Below are positions 45,730 through 55,520 of a stretch of DNA of 64,000 nt, in pieces. Each line of letters starts with the position of its first letter. Within the stretch, counting starts at the first letter, position 1. A program made the position numbers and the translations under genes. Location: contig QVOM02000042.1 of assembly GCA_003586115.2 (NCBI GenBank), forward strand, positions 35,612,277 to 35,676,276, given 5' to 3'. The DNA is from Salvator merianae. Lineage: Eukaryota; Chordata; Lepidosauria; Squamata; Teiidae. The notes under the pieces were generated by a model. That model saw only the letters and a program-made list of their open reading frames with translations, had not been told where the DNA came from and did no database searches.

Positions 45730-46324
45730 GGGCCTTTTCACACTAGCTCCATAGTCCGTTCCCAGTAGTTGGCTTCGGACCGGAGGGGTTGGAGAACGCT
45801 GGCTGCCCTTCGCACTCCCAGCCAGAGGAACGGACCCGAAGCCGACCAGCAGAGGGAACAGTGCAAATGGCAGCCGCTAGTTCAATACCACACTCCATAC
45901 CATCGAGCTCCGCTTCGTAACCAAAGGGCTCCTTATGGAGCCGGCTTCGTAACAGCAGCTAGGCTGCCATGCCCAAAGGGCTATCCCGGGACGGAGCATC
46001 GTACCGGAGTGTGAAGCTTCGTACCGGGGTGTGAAGCTTCGTACCGGGGTGTGAAGTTTCGGACCACGCATGTGGAGCCGCGCCACCCACGCCCAGCCGC
46101 CATTTCAAACACCAACGGGAGTGCGAAAGCACCGTGCCCGATCTTCGCTCCATCGCACAGGTCAGAATGAAGACAAGCTTTTACTTGTCTAGCCTTACCC
46201 AGGATCAGGTATGAATCGGGTACGATGTGGTTCAGATCGGGTGAGGCGCATGCCCGTGGCAGTGCGAAAGCTCCGTTCCAGCGAACGGACAAGAATGTTC
46301 CACCGCCGTAGTGCGAAAAGGCCC
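45730..46324. mobile_element. J-type DNA transposon, copy 3, intact (595 bp)
   Basis: The left end GGGCCTTTTCACACTAG and the right end GTAGTGCGAAAAGGCCC are terminal inverted repeats with exact ATC triplets outside (45727-45729 and 46325-46327). The interior has a 20-bp tandem array (45996-46060) and a GC-rich section with CCGCCATTTCAAACACC. This corresponds to the promoter-like core of copy 1. It is strongly CpG-rich overall. ORFs of 81-103 codons are compositional. Confidence 0.88.
45996..46060. repeat. Tandem repeat, 20-bp unit x about 3.2, in J copy 3
   Basis: The unit GCTTCGTACCGGGGTGTGAA is repeated three times with one or two changes, then decays. It is analogous in position to the 21-bp array of J copy 1 but differs in sequence. 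Confidence 0.88.
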
Positions 46325-46327
46325 ATC

Positions 46328-46969
46328 ATCTCTGTGCTATACTAGGCACATCCAATGAGAAAAGCAGCATGTTATGTAGCCTGAGGCTCTTGGGAAAGAG
46401 AACTTAAGGGGACCAACAGTGAGCTTTGAAACCCACGGGCAGAGCCGAGCAGACCCAACACATCTGTGCCCTGAAACCTTGAGGAAAAAGAAGAGTAGGC
46501 ATACCATTTTTAGCATCCAAACCCTGGTCAAAGCATTTTCTAGCTCTCAAACTTGGGGTAAAACTGGAATAAGTAGTCATTGTGTACGCACTGAGCAAAA
46601 CCAAATTTAAAAACAATTAGATGACTTGCAGAATCAAGTCAAACTGAAGTTCTCTGATGTGCACTGCTCATCCTGAGCGTTCCTCTTCATTTTACATTCC
46701 AACGATGAATATATGCAAAATGTGCTCTAGAATGCATACTGCGAAAATGGAGCTGGACAGAGATTCAAATTCCTATCCAGACATGCAGTTTCAGTTCCAA
46801 AATAAATCTATGTTTTACCACAGTTTCTAGTCTCGCGGTTACGAGAATAAAATGTGCATAGCTTTCTGCGGGGGAGGGAAAGGGAGTGTAATTTTGGTGA
46901 CCCCGCTTACAACTGCTTTTCATACCGTCAGCCACCGTATCCTCATAAATTGCTTCTGCAGCCTGGGAA
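46328..46969. other. Unassigned sequence
   Basis: No gene or repeat family is recognised. The L2-derived sequence may start anywhere from about 46860. Confidence 0.4.
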
Positions 46970-48110
46970 TGGAAGGCACTGTTTTGAAATGGTTCAGTTC
47001 CTGACTATGGGACTGTCTCAGAAAGCAGTGTTGGGTAACTGTACCCCTGTGCCTTATGCCCTGGCAGCTAGACTGTGGGTGCTGTTTTGTCACTAATGCT
47101 ATTTAATATCCATCTGAAGCTGATGGGAGCATCTGACAGGAGATTTGGGGTGAGATGTTATAGGTATGCAGGTAATGCTCAACTCTTATTTCTTCATAAC
47201 ATCTGAATCACGGGAAGCTGTGAATGTCCTGAATTGGTCCCTGGTAGCAGTGATGGGTTGAATGGGTAAACTGAGGCTAAATCCTGACAAGATGGAAACT
47301 GTGGATAGGAAGCTCTTACATGCAGAAAATAGAGATTATGCAGTCTATCAGGAGGAACAGCTTGGAGGATTTCTAGAATCATCACTGTCAGTGAAGGTTC
47401 AGGTGGCTTCTATGTTTAGAAATGCTTATTAGCAGCTTCAGGTGCTGTACTAGTGACACCCTTGTTGGTCATGCAGCAGCAAGCTCATCTTTGAATTACT
47501 GCAATGTGCTCTATGTGGGGCAAACTTTGAATGTTACCCAGAAACTACAGAGGCACAAAATGTGATAACCAGGCTACTGAGTGGGGAGCCAGGTTGCACA
47601 TATATTTCACTTACACTTAAGCAGTCACATTGAATTCCAGATTGTTACAAGCCAGATTCAAGACTCTATGCTGGGCATATAAGGCCCTGAACAACTTGGA
47701 ACCAGGGTACTTAACAGTTTGCATTCTGCATTACAGATCAAGGAAATTCCTGAAATCGCTTGGGGAGATTCTGCTGTGAGTAATACTAATTATGGAATAT
47801 CATTTTGTGATGTTCCACAACTGGGCCTTTTCTGTGATGACCCCTACCCTCTGATATGCTCTCCCCTCTGATGTTCATTCGGCATCTTCTATCACATCCT
47901 TTTAGTGGCTACTAAATACTTATTTCTTCACCCAGATATTCCCAGTGTGAATTGGTGCCTGACTATATATTTCAACCAGTTTTTAATATTATTTTTAATA
48001 AATCTATTTTTACTATTTTAAATAGTTTTACCTTGTCTTAAAATTGAGGTTGTAAACCTCTTTGGGATTTTGCATAGAGTAGTTTATATAAATGTCAAAT
48101 AAATAAATAA
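46970..48110 (+). mobile_element. L2-like LINE: degenerate reverse-transcriptase end and 3' UTR
   Basis: In frame from 47093 the sequence reads LMLFNIHLKL and then GVRCYRYAGNAQLLFLHN. These are reverse-transcriptase blocks of L2/CR1-type LINEs, where intact copies have LLFNIYLKPL and QYADDTQLY. The catalytic YADD is changed to YAGN (47165-47176), so the copy is dead. Downstream sequence follows the usual order to a 3' UTR with TGAGGTTGTAAACCTCTTTG and the tail ATAAATAAATAAAA at about 48100. Stops and frameshifts break the frame throughout. It is 5'-truncated. Confidence 0.82.
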
Positions 48111-48287
48111 AATCTGTGTGTTACTCAGTAAGAGTTGCACAGGAAATGGCCCCAGAAGGGGACCATTTTCTGTGCACTGTTAACAAAGACAGGCAGAGAG
48201 TGAGCGAGCTAAATTGTTCATGCTACCATTGTCCCACTACATGGCAGTGGCAGAAGCAAATTAAGGCAGCAAGTGCCAGAAGGGTAG
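48111..48287. other. Unassigned spacer
   Basis: Sequence between the L2 tail and the next G element. Nothing is recognised. Confidence 0.4.
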
Positions 48288-48719
48288 GGGCCTTTTTGCA
48301 CTTTCCATTTTGGAATGTTCACAATCAAACATTCCAAGATGGAACAGACCTTGCACTGCAGTGGCCATCTACACTGCGAGGGCTGAAACAGCCTGGAAAT
48401 GGGCATCCAGCATTTGCAGTGCGAATGCTGGTCACCACCATGCCAGCGGCTAGGGAAATGTCCGACTGCTGCCATGGCGACTAGGAATGTGGTGTATGAT
48501 TGCACAGCCACAGCTGTGCAGCGCAGTGTTTGCACCCAGAAGTAGGTGCGAACATTGCATACCGAGAGCAGTGCAGCTGCTCCTGGTATAGCTATGGAGC
48601 ACAATTTTGTGCTCCACAGCTAGAAGCGATCAAGAATGGCTGTAGACTGCTCCCAATCGCTAAGGCGAAGTATAGGGTCTCTGTGGAGATGCTCACTAGT
48701 GAAAAGTGTGAACAGGCTC
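48288..48719. mobile_element. G-type hairpin-ended DNA transposon, intact (432 bp)
   Basis: The left end GGGCCTTTTTGCACTTTCC and the right end AAGTGTGAACAGGCTC are terminal inverted repeats with exact TAG triplets outside (48285-48287 and 48720-48722). Hairpin A is next to the left end (TTTGGAATGTTCACAATCAA and partner). A shortened hairpin B (GATGCTCACTAG) is near the right. An inner palindrome GAGCACAATTTTGTGCTC lies at about 48597-48614. No conserved coding frame. Confidence 0.85.
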
Positions 48720-48722
48720 TAG

Positions 48723-49567
48723 ATTTTCCCACGCTGCAAAGGGGTCACCTCCAAGAGTGCTTTTTGCCCTTGGAAGTGGACTGCAGACCCAATGGGTACA
48801 GCAGCATGCAGCTACCATCCCCTTGGGCCCTTTCTGTGCAACTATTTTTGATCACATGGATGCTTCCTATAGAAGCAGCTATTCTATCTCTTTGCCACCC
48901 AGACAGAAACAAAGCAAAAAGCACAACTCTTAAACTGCCCAAGACTACAACTTGACAATCCTGGATATTGTGAAATTTACCGTACTTCTGGTTAGTAGTT
49001 AACTGATGCCGAAGATCTGTGCACAAGACCACAATCCTATGCATCTATTTAAGCGATGCGACACTTCCATAAACACGTCCAATGTGCTTTTAGGCACTTT
49101 TCCCTAGGAGCGAATTCAGGTTTCCTGAAATTTAAGTCCCTCAATGAGGTTTGGCTTATTTAATAAAAAAGAAGAAGAAAAATAAGTAAAAAGAAAGAAC
49201 TTTATGTTGCATGAAATGTATCCTGCCTGAGGCTCCAGTAGGCCTTTCTTATGTGTGTGGTGTTATTGCAGATTAATCATCGCAGTCAAAATTTGCAATT
49301 TCATCTAGAATGTTTCCAGTCAGCTTGACCCCAGGATGCCATTCAATACATCAGCACAGTATCCTGACCAGTGTGTCTGAACAAAGCCAAAAGGAAGCAA
49401 ATATTCATTCTCCAGGGAAACAAATTTGTGCAAACAGTGTTTGTGTCCATGTGGACCAAAGCCTAACCATTCATATTCATATGTCCCTTTTTAGTCAGTG
49501 TAAGAGAAAAAAAGCCTAGTGTATGCTTTATTGGCTTGCAGGCATGTTCTAAGAAGTCCTTTCTTAA
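48723..49567. other. Unassigned sequence
   Basis: No gene or repeat family is recognised. Confidence 0.4.
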
Positions 49568-49685
49568 GGCCTGTTCTCACTTTAGTGCTAGTGAACATCC
49601 AGACACTCACTAGCATAGTGCATCTGCATTGTGCAGAGCCCTAGCATCCGGGAGCGCCTTCAGCTGCTCCCAAACGCTACTACCT
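49568..49685. mobile_element. G-type DNA transposon, right-truncated
   Basis: Starts GGCCTGTTCTCACTTTAGTG and carries hairpin B (GCTAGTGAACATCCAGACAC then TCACTAGC). It stops after GCTGCTCCCAAACGCTAC. It is in the orientation of 50594-51045. Confidence 0.65.
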
Positions 49686-49712
49686 GTTGGCAACAAAATA
49701 TTTGTTAAATAT

Positions 49713-49738
49713 TTTAAATTCAAATATTTGAATTTAAA
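49713..49738. repeat. Perfect 26-bp AT palindrome
   Basis: TTTAAATTCAAATATTTGAA plus TTTAAA is exactly self-complementary. It lies within a longer AT-rich stretch (49695-49800) with further CAAATATTT copies. Confidence 0.92.
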
Positions 49739-49813
49739 TTCAAATATTTTTCATATAAAATGCATATTTTGTTATGAAAGATACATATTTCATGAAACTA
49801 ACAAAAATAAGTG

Positions 49814-49880
49814 AAGCCCTTTCTGCACTTACCGTCCATGATCAGAATCAGTGGATCTGGAACAGAGTGAAGAGGAGTCT
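49814..49880. mobile_element. M-type DNA transposon, left-end fragment
   Basis: AAGCCCTTTCTGCACTTACC followed by GATCAGAATCAGTGGATCTG matches an M terminal repeat and subterminal region. The rest is missing. Confidence 0.5.
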
Positions 49881-50593
49881 AAATTATTATTGTAAAACTT
49901 TATCATCATATAGCTTTCTTAAATCAGAGCCACAGCAATTCATTTTTGGAACAAAAGTGTTTTGAGATCCGATCCGTTACATTTGTTTCTGATACAACTG
50001 CCCTTGGGGAATTGTGAAAGCACAGATGTTGTACAAATGGGACTAATTTAGTTGGTTTGTTGTTTTTTAAAAATACCAAATACAAATATGAGTGCTGTCA
50101 TTTTTTTTAAAAAAAGTAATCCCGAAGGAAGAAATTCAGTCTGAAATTCATATTAAAAGGGAGCTAGCCATAAATAATTTTGTTCTTTACTGTCCATAAT
50201 TGGCACATAGGATATTGATTTGTGTATAATGCTTAACATGAAGTAATTTTCTGAAGTAATTTTTACAATGCACGATTCGAGTGAGACTTAAATTATGGGT
50301 GAAGAAGCAAGACTTGATGAAACGTCTTCTCTAATGCTACCTAATACCACAAAATAACATAATTCCTGTTAGGGAAGTGATTATTTAAATTTATTAATCA
50401 CCTTTCTTAAACAAACTCAGTGAGATTTACATGTGGGTATAAAAGCATAAAAAGCTGAAAGAAGAGGAAGGAATAGTGCAATTAATAGGCATAATTAATC
50501 GGCACTCTCCAAGCCAATTTAAGAAGGCCATGTAAATTACCTCCCCAGATGGCAGAGGCACTTCCAGTGATGACTTCCTCCTCAAGACTTCTT
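49881..50593. other. Unassigned AT-rich sequence
   Basis: ATTATTTAAATTTATTAATC at about 50380 may be an old L2-type 3' end on the minus strand. No gene is called. Confidence 0.4.
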
Positions 50594-51045
50594 GGGCCTG
50601 TTTGCACTTTGTTGCTAGTGAGCATCCGGATACTCACTAGCAAAGTGCATCTGCACTTTGCGGAGGCCCCAGCGTTTTGGAGTGTCTGCAGATGCTTCCA
50701 AACAGTACTAGCTGTGGACAGCTAAATTGCTATCCACAGCTTGAAGAGGAGCAGCTGGATTGCTTCTGGTCAGCAGCCTTTACACCTGTTTCCAGATGCA
50801 AATATTGCAGCCCGTGGCATGGCTGCGCAGTCATGGGCCATGTCCCTGGACACCATGGCAGCAGCCGGACATTTCTGCAGCCACTGCCATGGTGGGTGGA
50901 CCAGCATCTGCACTGTGAGTGCTGGAAACCTGTTTCCTGGCTGTTCGAGCCCTTGCAGTGTGGATGGCCGCCGCACCTCTGGGTCTGTTCCAGCGCAGAA
51001 TGGTATAATTAACCATTCTACCCTGGCAACTGCAAACTGGCTCCT
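50594..51045. mobile_element. G-type hairpin-ended DNA transposon, right terminus lost
   Basis: The left end GGGCCTGTTTGCACTTTG leads into hairpin B (GCTAGTGAGCATCCGGATAC and partner, 50612-50643). The right side has hairpin A in decayed form (AATGGTATAATTAACCATTC, 50999-51018), but no terminal repeat follows. It is inverted relative to 29566-30027 and 48288-48719. Overlapping ORFs on both strands (up to 135 codons) are not conserved. Confidence 0.72.
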
Positions 51046-51603
51046 TGAGAGGGGGACATCTGAACACAGTCTAAGTATCACTGATTTCAATGTACCCACT
51101 TCAGACTCGAGGAAATCTGAGTACAATTTATTGCTATCTTCTACCTGACCAATAATACTGTTCTTCTGAAACCTGAATAAATTACCCTCAAGATAATAAA
51201 TTACCAGTTTGTTGTCTAGTTATATTTAAAAGTGACTGGATCAGCCTCAGTGATTTGAGTGCAATATTTGGAGCTTGAATCTGGAACTGGCCTAATTTTG
51301 CACTAGGCTATAGAGGTATGCTGAAGTGTTTCTTTTTATTTAATATTTCATATGACACTGGGGCTTTCGTCAATTTTCCTGTGAATGCGAAGAACCCACA
51401 TCTCGTATTCGAAGGATGAATGTGAAAGTGAAAGAAACGGATACATTTGTTGATTCTTGCAATTTTTGCTAGGCCTGTATTCTTTATTGTGTTCAGCCTG
51501 TGACTATAGTAGTTTTGGTTAGAATTTGAAATTGGTTGCTGTCTTGCCATCAGCGATTGGTCATTGTGTTTGAGTGACTGCTTCACTAGCTTGTTGGCTG
51601 CCT
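51046..51603. other. Unassigned sequence
   Basis: No gene or repeat family is recognised. Confidence 0.4.
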
Positions 51604-52420
51604 TGTATACTATTGTTTGTTCCTTGGTGCCAGGAAAACGGGTATTCTATTCGCAGTTTTGGAAATCTGGATGGGAGGGGGGAGTGAAAGGGACTGTATA
51701 AAAAGAAAGGCCCAGCGGGAGAATGTTTCACCTACTTTTGGTTAGAGCACAAGGACTTTACTTGTTGCTTTGCTTTAGAATCATGATTTGTGTGCTCTGT
51801 GTGGCAGTGGTCTCAGACTCCTAGCCCTGGCTGCTGATGCTGGGTGGTGGGTTCTCCTCTTTGCAAGAAGAGAAGCTCTACTATCTGGTTCTTTCTCTCT
51901 CTCTTGTCTTATTTGCTACAGTTTTGCTTTAATTTGGTTGGGAAGGGTCAGGTCACTGCAGCGGGAGGATATTCTTTTCTCTTATCCTTATTATTCCATT
52001 GAAATTATTGTTCTTCTTCTTATATTTAAATAGTATATTGTTCCCTATCATCTAAATTATTGTTCTTCTTGTTGTTTCAATAGTATATTGTTCCCTGTTG
52101 TTTAAATCATTGTTCTGCATCTGGTGTTGCTGGTGATCTGTGCTACTTGCTATTGAGTACGTGTGTGTACTTGTGGAGGAGGGGGAGGTTTATTTTTGTA
52201 AAAGCTGTGAGTGGGACTTTTCCACATTTGTTGGTGTGTTGTGTTATTGCTTACATTTGAAATCTAGTCTGGTGTGGGCACTGGCAGGGCAGTGCACCTT
52301 TCTGTCTTTTCTGTTGTGGAGGTACTGTTGTAGGGATTTTTCCTGAACTTGAGTTTTTCCTCTTCACTCTGTGCCCTGGATCTAAAGGCTGTCTTTTGTA
52401 ACCAAAAACATGATGAAACT
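51604..52420 (+). other. TATA-containing module with tandem repeats, origin unknown
   Basis: A strong TATA box (TATAAAAA, 51697-51704) is followed by AGGCCCAGCGGGAGAATG. About 300 bp downstream is a tandem array of a 50-52-bp unit (52002-52120). The layout (TATA, short leader, tandem units) resembles an LTR or the 5' UTR promoter of a retroelement, but I cannot name the family. No coding domain is seen in the short frames here. Confidence 0.35.
52002..52120. repeat. Tandem repeat, 50-52-bp unit x about 2.3
   Basis: Units start AAATTATTGTTCTTCTT at 52002 and 52054 and AAATCATTGTTCTGC at 52104. The shared phrase is AATAGTATATTGTTCCCT. Confidence 0.8.
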
Positions 52421-52967
52421 GAAAAGAGGCGGGGAGGGAACAGAACCATGCATATCTCAACTTTTGCATGATCAAGATACAGTTGTGTCATGTAATGAAA
52501 TATATGATTAAGGAAATACAATGCAATTTTCCAGAGCCATTCTTCACTCCTTTAGATGGCATTAAATGTGAAGCACTGGAAGTGTTTATGTGCACTGTGG
52601 GCCAGACCAGACTGGGCCAATCACTTACAGGCTAATCGAGGGAAGCAGCAGCTATTGAGGAGCTGTGGTGCGCAAAGGGAATTTTAAGAATCATAAAACA
52701 CAAAGATTCCTGGAATACAATTTCTCAGAAAGTTTAAAGGAAACTATGAATGCGCCTTCTAAAGGCATTTGCAAGATCACATCCTTTTACTTGGAATTTT
52801 GAGAAAAAGCAAAAGGCAAAAGCAACCATCTGTTTTTGTGATTACTAGCTTGTAGTAGAATCACCTCTTTTGAATTTTGATTGTGTATTTTAAAGTTTTC
52901 AGAGTGAAAATTCCTTCATGGATTTTGTCCACTCTTTGGGTCTCATTATTAGAAGCAGTAAAACTAA
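52421..52967. other. Unassigned sequence
   Basis: No gene or repeat family is recognised. Confidence 0.4.
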
Positions 52968-53347
52968 GGGTGTATCCAAATGCAGGTAAAAACCCACAAT
53001 TCTCTCAGGACTATTCTGGGAATGCCACACATATTTGTGGTATTCCCAATATAGTCCCAGGGTAGTCACTCAAAAATCTGTAATATCACTATTACAGGAA
53101 ATCCAGCAATGATGCCAGACATCTTGTAATATAGATTCCAATCCTGGACTCTTACCTTATCTGCCGGCTCTTTGTGTCATTGTTGCTGTTGAGAAATACC
53201 CAGATGCTAGGAAGCGCTGGGGAAAAAAAACCAAAGGGAGGTGGGCGGGCACTTGCTAACATCCAGGTATTTTTGAACAGCCATGATAATGTGAAGAGTA
53301 GGCAGACAAGATAAGATTCCGGGATCACCTCTTGCCATCTGGACAGT
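52968..53347. mobile_element. H-type multi-hairpin DNA transposon (about 380 bp)
   Basis: The left end GGGTGTATCCAAATGC matches the outward-read right end of the intact H copy. The right side CCATCTGGACAGTG matches its other end. The palindrome GGACTATTCTGGGAATGCC with TATTCCCAATATAGTCC (53009-53058) and the GATGCTAGGAAGCGC / GCTAACATCCAGGTATTTTT arms are present. It abuts and probably lies inside the L1 3' UTR. The target triplets do not match. Confidence 0.65.
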
Positions 53348-53945
53348 GGATTCGTGATTGCTGGATTTGAAGAATGATGAGGAAAGAAGACAATCAGTGG
53401 AAGAAAAGAACTGAAAGTGATCAGGAGGGGCAAGAAACATGAAACATAGAAGAAACTTTGAAAGAAGGAGGAAGTCAACAACAGAAATATTAGTGTATGA
53501 ATGTTTGAGCATAATGTAAATTTTATATGTTTTAAAATAAAATAAAAAACAAATAAAAATAAAAGGTTTCCAGTTTTTATGAAACCCATCAACTGTCTTA
53601 TTTCTCAGTAAGTTAGTCAGTTTGTCCACCTCAGCAAGGTCCATCATTTTGACCAACCAGTCATCCACCATTGGTATTTTATCCCCTTTCCATTTCTGTG
53701 CATATACAATTCTAGCTGCAGTTACCATATTTTGCATTAAAACATTAACATCATCAAACTTATTTTCTGTTATCTTTAATAGGTAAAATTCTGGCTTAAA
53801 ATGAATATTAATCTTTAAGGTCTTCTGCATCCTGTAAATATTTGCACACAATTATTATTATTATTATTATTGCTTTTATACAGGTCCACCACATATGGTA
53901 AAAGGTTCCTTCTTGCTTTTTACATTTCCAACCCTTACTTGACTG
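53348..53945 (-). mobile_element. L1 LINE, 3' end of ORF2 and 3' UTR
   Basis: Read on the minus strand, about 53945-53885 encodes [20 protein letters not shown], the cysteine/histidine motif near the C-terminus of L1 ORF2. After an (ATT)n interruption at about 53850-53870 the frame continues through TAARIVYAQKWKGDKIP, MVDDWLVKMMDLAEVDKL and NWKPF, the terminal block of ORF2. A 3' UTR follows. The 214-codon frame reported here is this ORF2 end, not a host gene. It is 5'-truncated and frameshifted. Confidence 0.9.
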
Positions 53946-54333
53946 CTCCATTCAAAATGTTATTTCAATACCTGGGAACAGTTCATGGACTGGAACCATA
54001 GGGTGATGGAGGAAAGGCAGCCCTCCAGTTCAGAAGTCTCTTTTCCCTCAAAATGCCATGGACAATGTATGATTCCATACTAGCTAGTATATCAGGCCAG
54101 CAAGCGAACTGGTGCAGCCTAAGGGAGGTCCTGGGCAGGCCTTGAGGAAAGAAGCCTCCTAGTACACTTGCTGGTCTGATATATTGGCCCAAGTGGAATT
54201 TCCCGGTACCTGCTCAGGAAAAGCCCAGTTTAAAAATCTAGAAAAGCTACGTCAGAGGAAGAGAGTTGAGTAGAGAAGAGCAATTGAAAAATGTAGCAAT
54301 CTGCATTCTGGTATATGAACAGATACTGATAAT

Positions 54334-54380
54334 CCTGATAATTATCCCATTCTAAGGTTGAAAGTACAAAAAGGTCCAGG
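54334..54380. mobile_element. G-type right-end fragment
   Basis: CCTGATAATTATCCCATTCT then AAGGTTGAAAGTACAAAAAG and GTCC match half of hairpin A plus the terminal repeat of G elements. The rest is absent. Confidence 0.5.
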
Positions 54381-54426
54381 GTCTCTCTCACACTGTTATT
54401 TCTGTTTTATATTTATCGTTTCATAA

Positions 54427-54491
54427 AAGGAAGGAAGGAAGGAAGAAAGGAAGGAAGGAAGGAAGGAAGGAAGGAAGGAAGGAAGGAAGGA
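54427..54491. repeat. Microsatellite (GGAA)n
   Basis: About 16 GGAA units, with one interruption (GAAGAAAGGAAG). Confidence 0.95.
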
Positions 54492-55084
54492 ACTGGAACT
54501 TCAGCTTTGGAAATACTATGTGCTCTCGTGTTAAGGACTCCGACCTGAAAATTAGATATATTTTTAATTAGTTTAACTTTGCTTTAAATTGATTTTAGCT
54601 GTCTTTTCCAGTTTATATTATAAACCATTTCAAGATTGTTTAAATAAAGAAGTTGTATCCATGTGTTGAAATAAAGAGATAAATATTTTCTTCCATACAT
54701 GTCTTTCCACTTTCACATAAGAATGAGGACAAAGTTTGGGGGAATCCAAATTTATTGGATTTATTGGACTCAATCCACCTACATGAACATGTAGATTAAA
54801 CTTCAAGGAAACCCTGGAGTGTGCCCATTGGTGATTCCAGATAAATTCCCTGAGCCCTCTGCATGAGGTGGTTCAAAGGTCTTTCCTCTGCCTCTCCCTC
54901 CATGTACGTATAGGAGTCCTGCCATTCCTCTCCCCGACAGAGGACTGTGGGACTTGTTGACAAGTTTTTTCTTTTTCTGGCAAAACTGGCATTCAGTGCC
55001 CAATTGCCTCTGCATTTGCTGGCAGGCTATCAAACCTCACATTTCTCAGTGGTGAAAGGGACCACATCATTATAATGCTTCAAA

Positions 55085-55250
55085 GATATCATTTATTCTG
55101 TCTATTTATTGAATTTCTATAGCCATCCAATAACCAAAGGGTCCCTGGACAGCCCACAACACGAAGCCCATCTACAAAAAAAAAGTCAGCAATGTATAAA
55201 AATAATGTAATTAAAACATGTTATTTACAAAAAAGTCAATTTAAAAACAA
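55085..55250 (-). mobile_element. L2-like LINE 3' end fragment
   Basis: ATTTATTGAATTTCTATAGC and GGGTCCCTGGACAGCCCACA followed by an A-rich stretch give the antisense 3' layout of reptile L2-type LINEs. Confidence 0.4.
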
Positions 55251-55520
55251 GAACTGCCAGACAGACCTTGAAAATGCCTGAGTGGAGAAGCAGTCAGTGC
55301 AGCATCTATTGCCTCTCGCCACCCCCACCAGACAAGGGGAGCAATCCCGGACTTACTTCAACGACCAGGGAGCAGCTCTGGGAAGTGGGTCAACTAGAGC
55401 TGCCGCAAGCCAGCCAAGAACCCCTCCACATCCTGTTGTTGCCTTTTGTGCACCTGGGTGGCTTCTGTAGCCCCAGCTGCTTCGATTCTGAAAGCTACCG
55501 ACAGTTGTTAAAGCGAGCAG
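55251..55520. other. Unassigned sequence
   Basis: GC-richer stretch with overlapping frames on both strands, none recognisable. Confidence 0.4.

Larger units (their letters stand above)
53946..55084. other. Unassigned sequence
   Basis: Contains the (GGAA)n microsatellite below. 54330-54380 (GATAATTATCCCATTC then AAAGTACAAAAAGGTCC) is probably a stray G right end with hairpin A. No gene is called. Confidence 0.45.

Noticed and set aside
48218..48955. Overlapping 128- and 151-codon frames on both strands
   Set aside because: They coincide with the intact G element at 48288-48719 and are not open in other G copies.
53207..53851. 214-codon minus-strand frame as a host gene
   Set aside because: Its N-terminal half is the C-terminal block of L1 ORF2 (TAARIVYAQKWK...NWKPF) and the rest is translated L1 3' UTR and H-element sequence.
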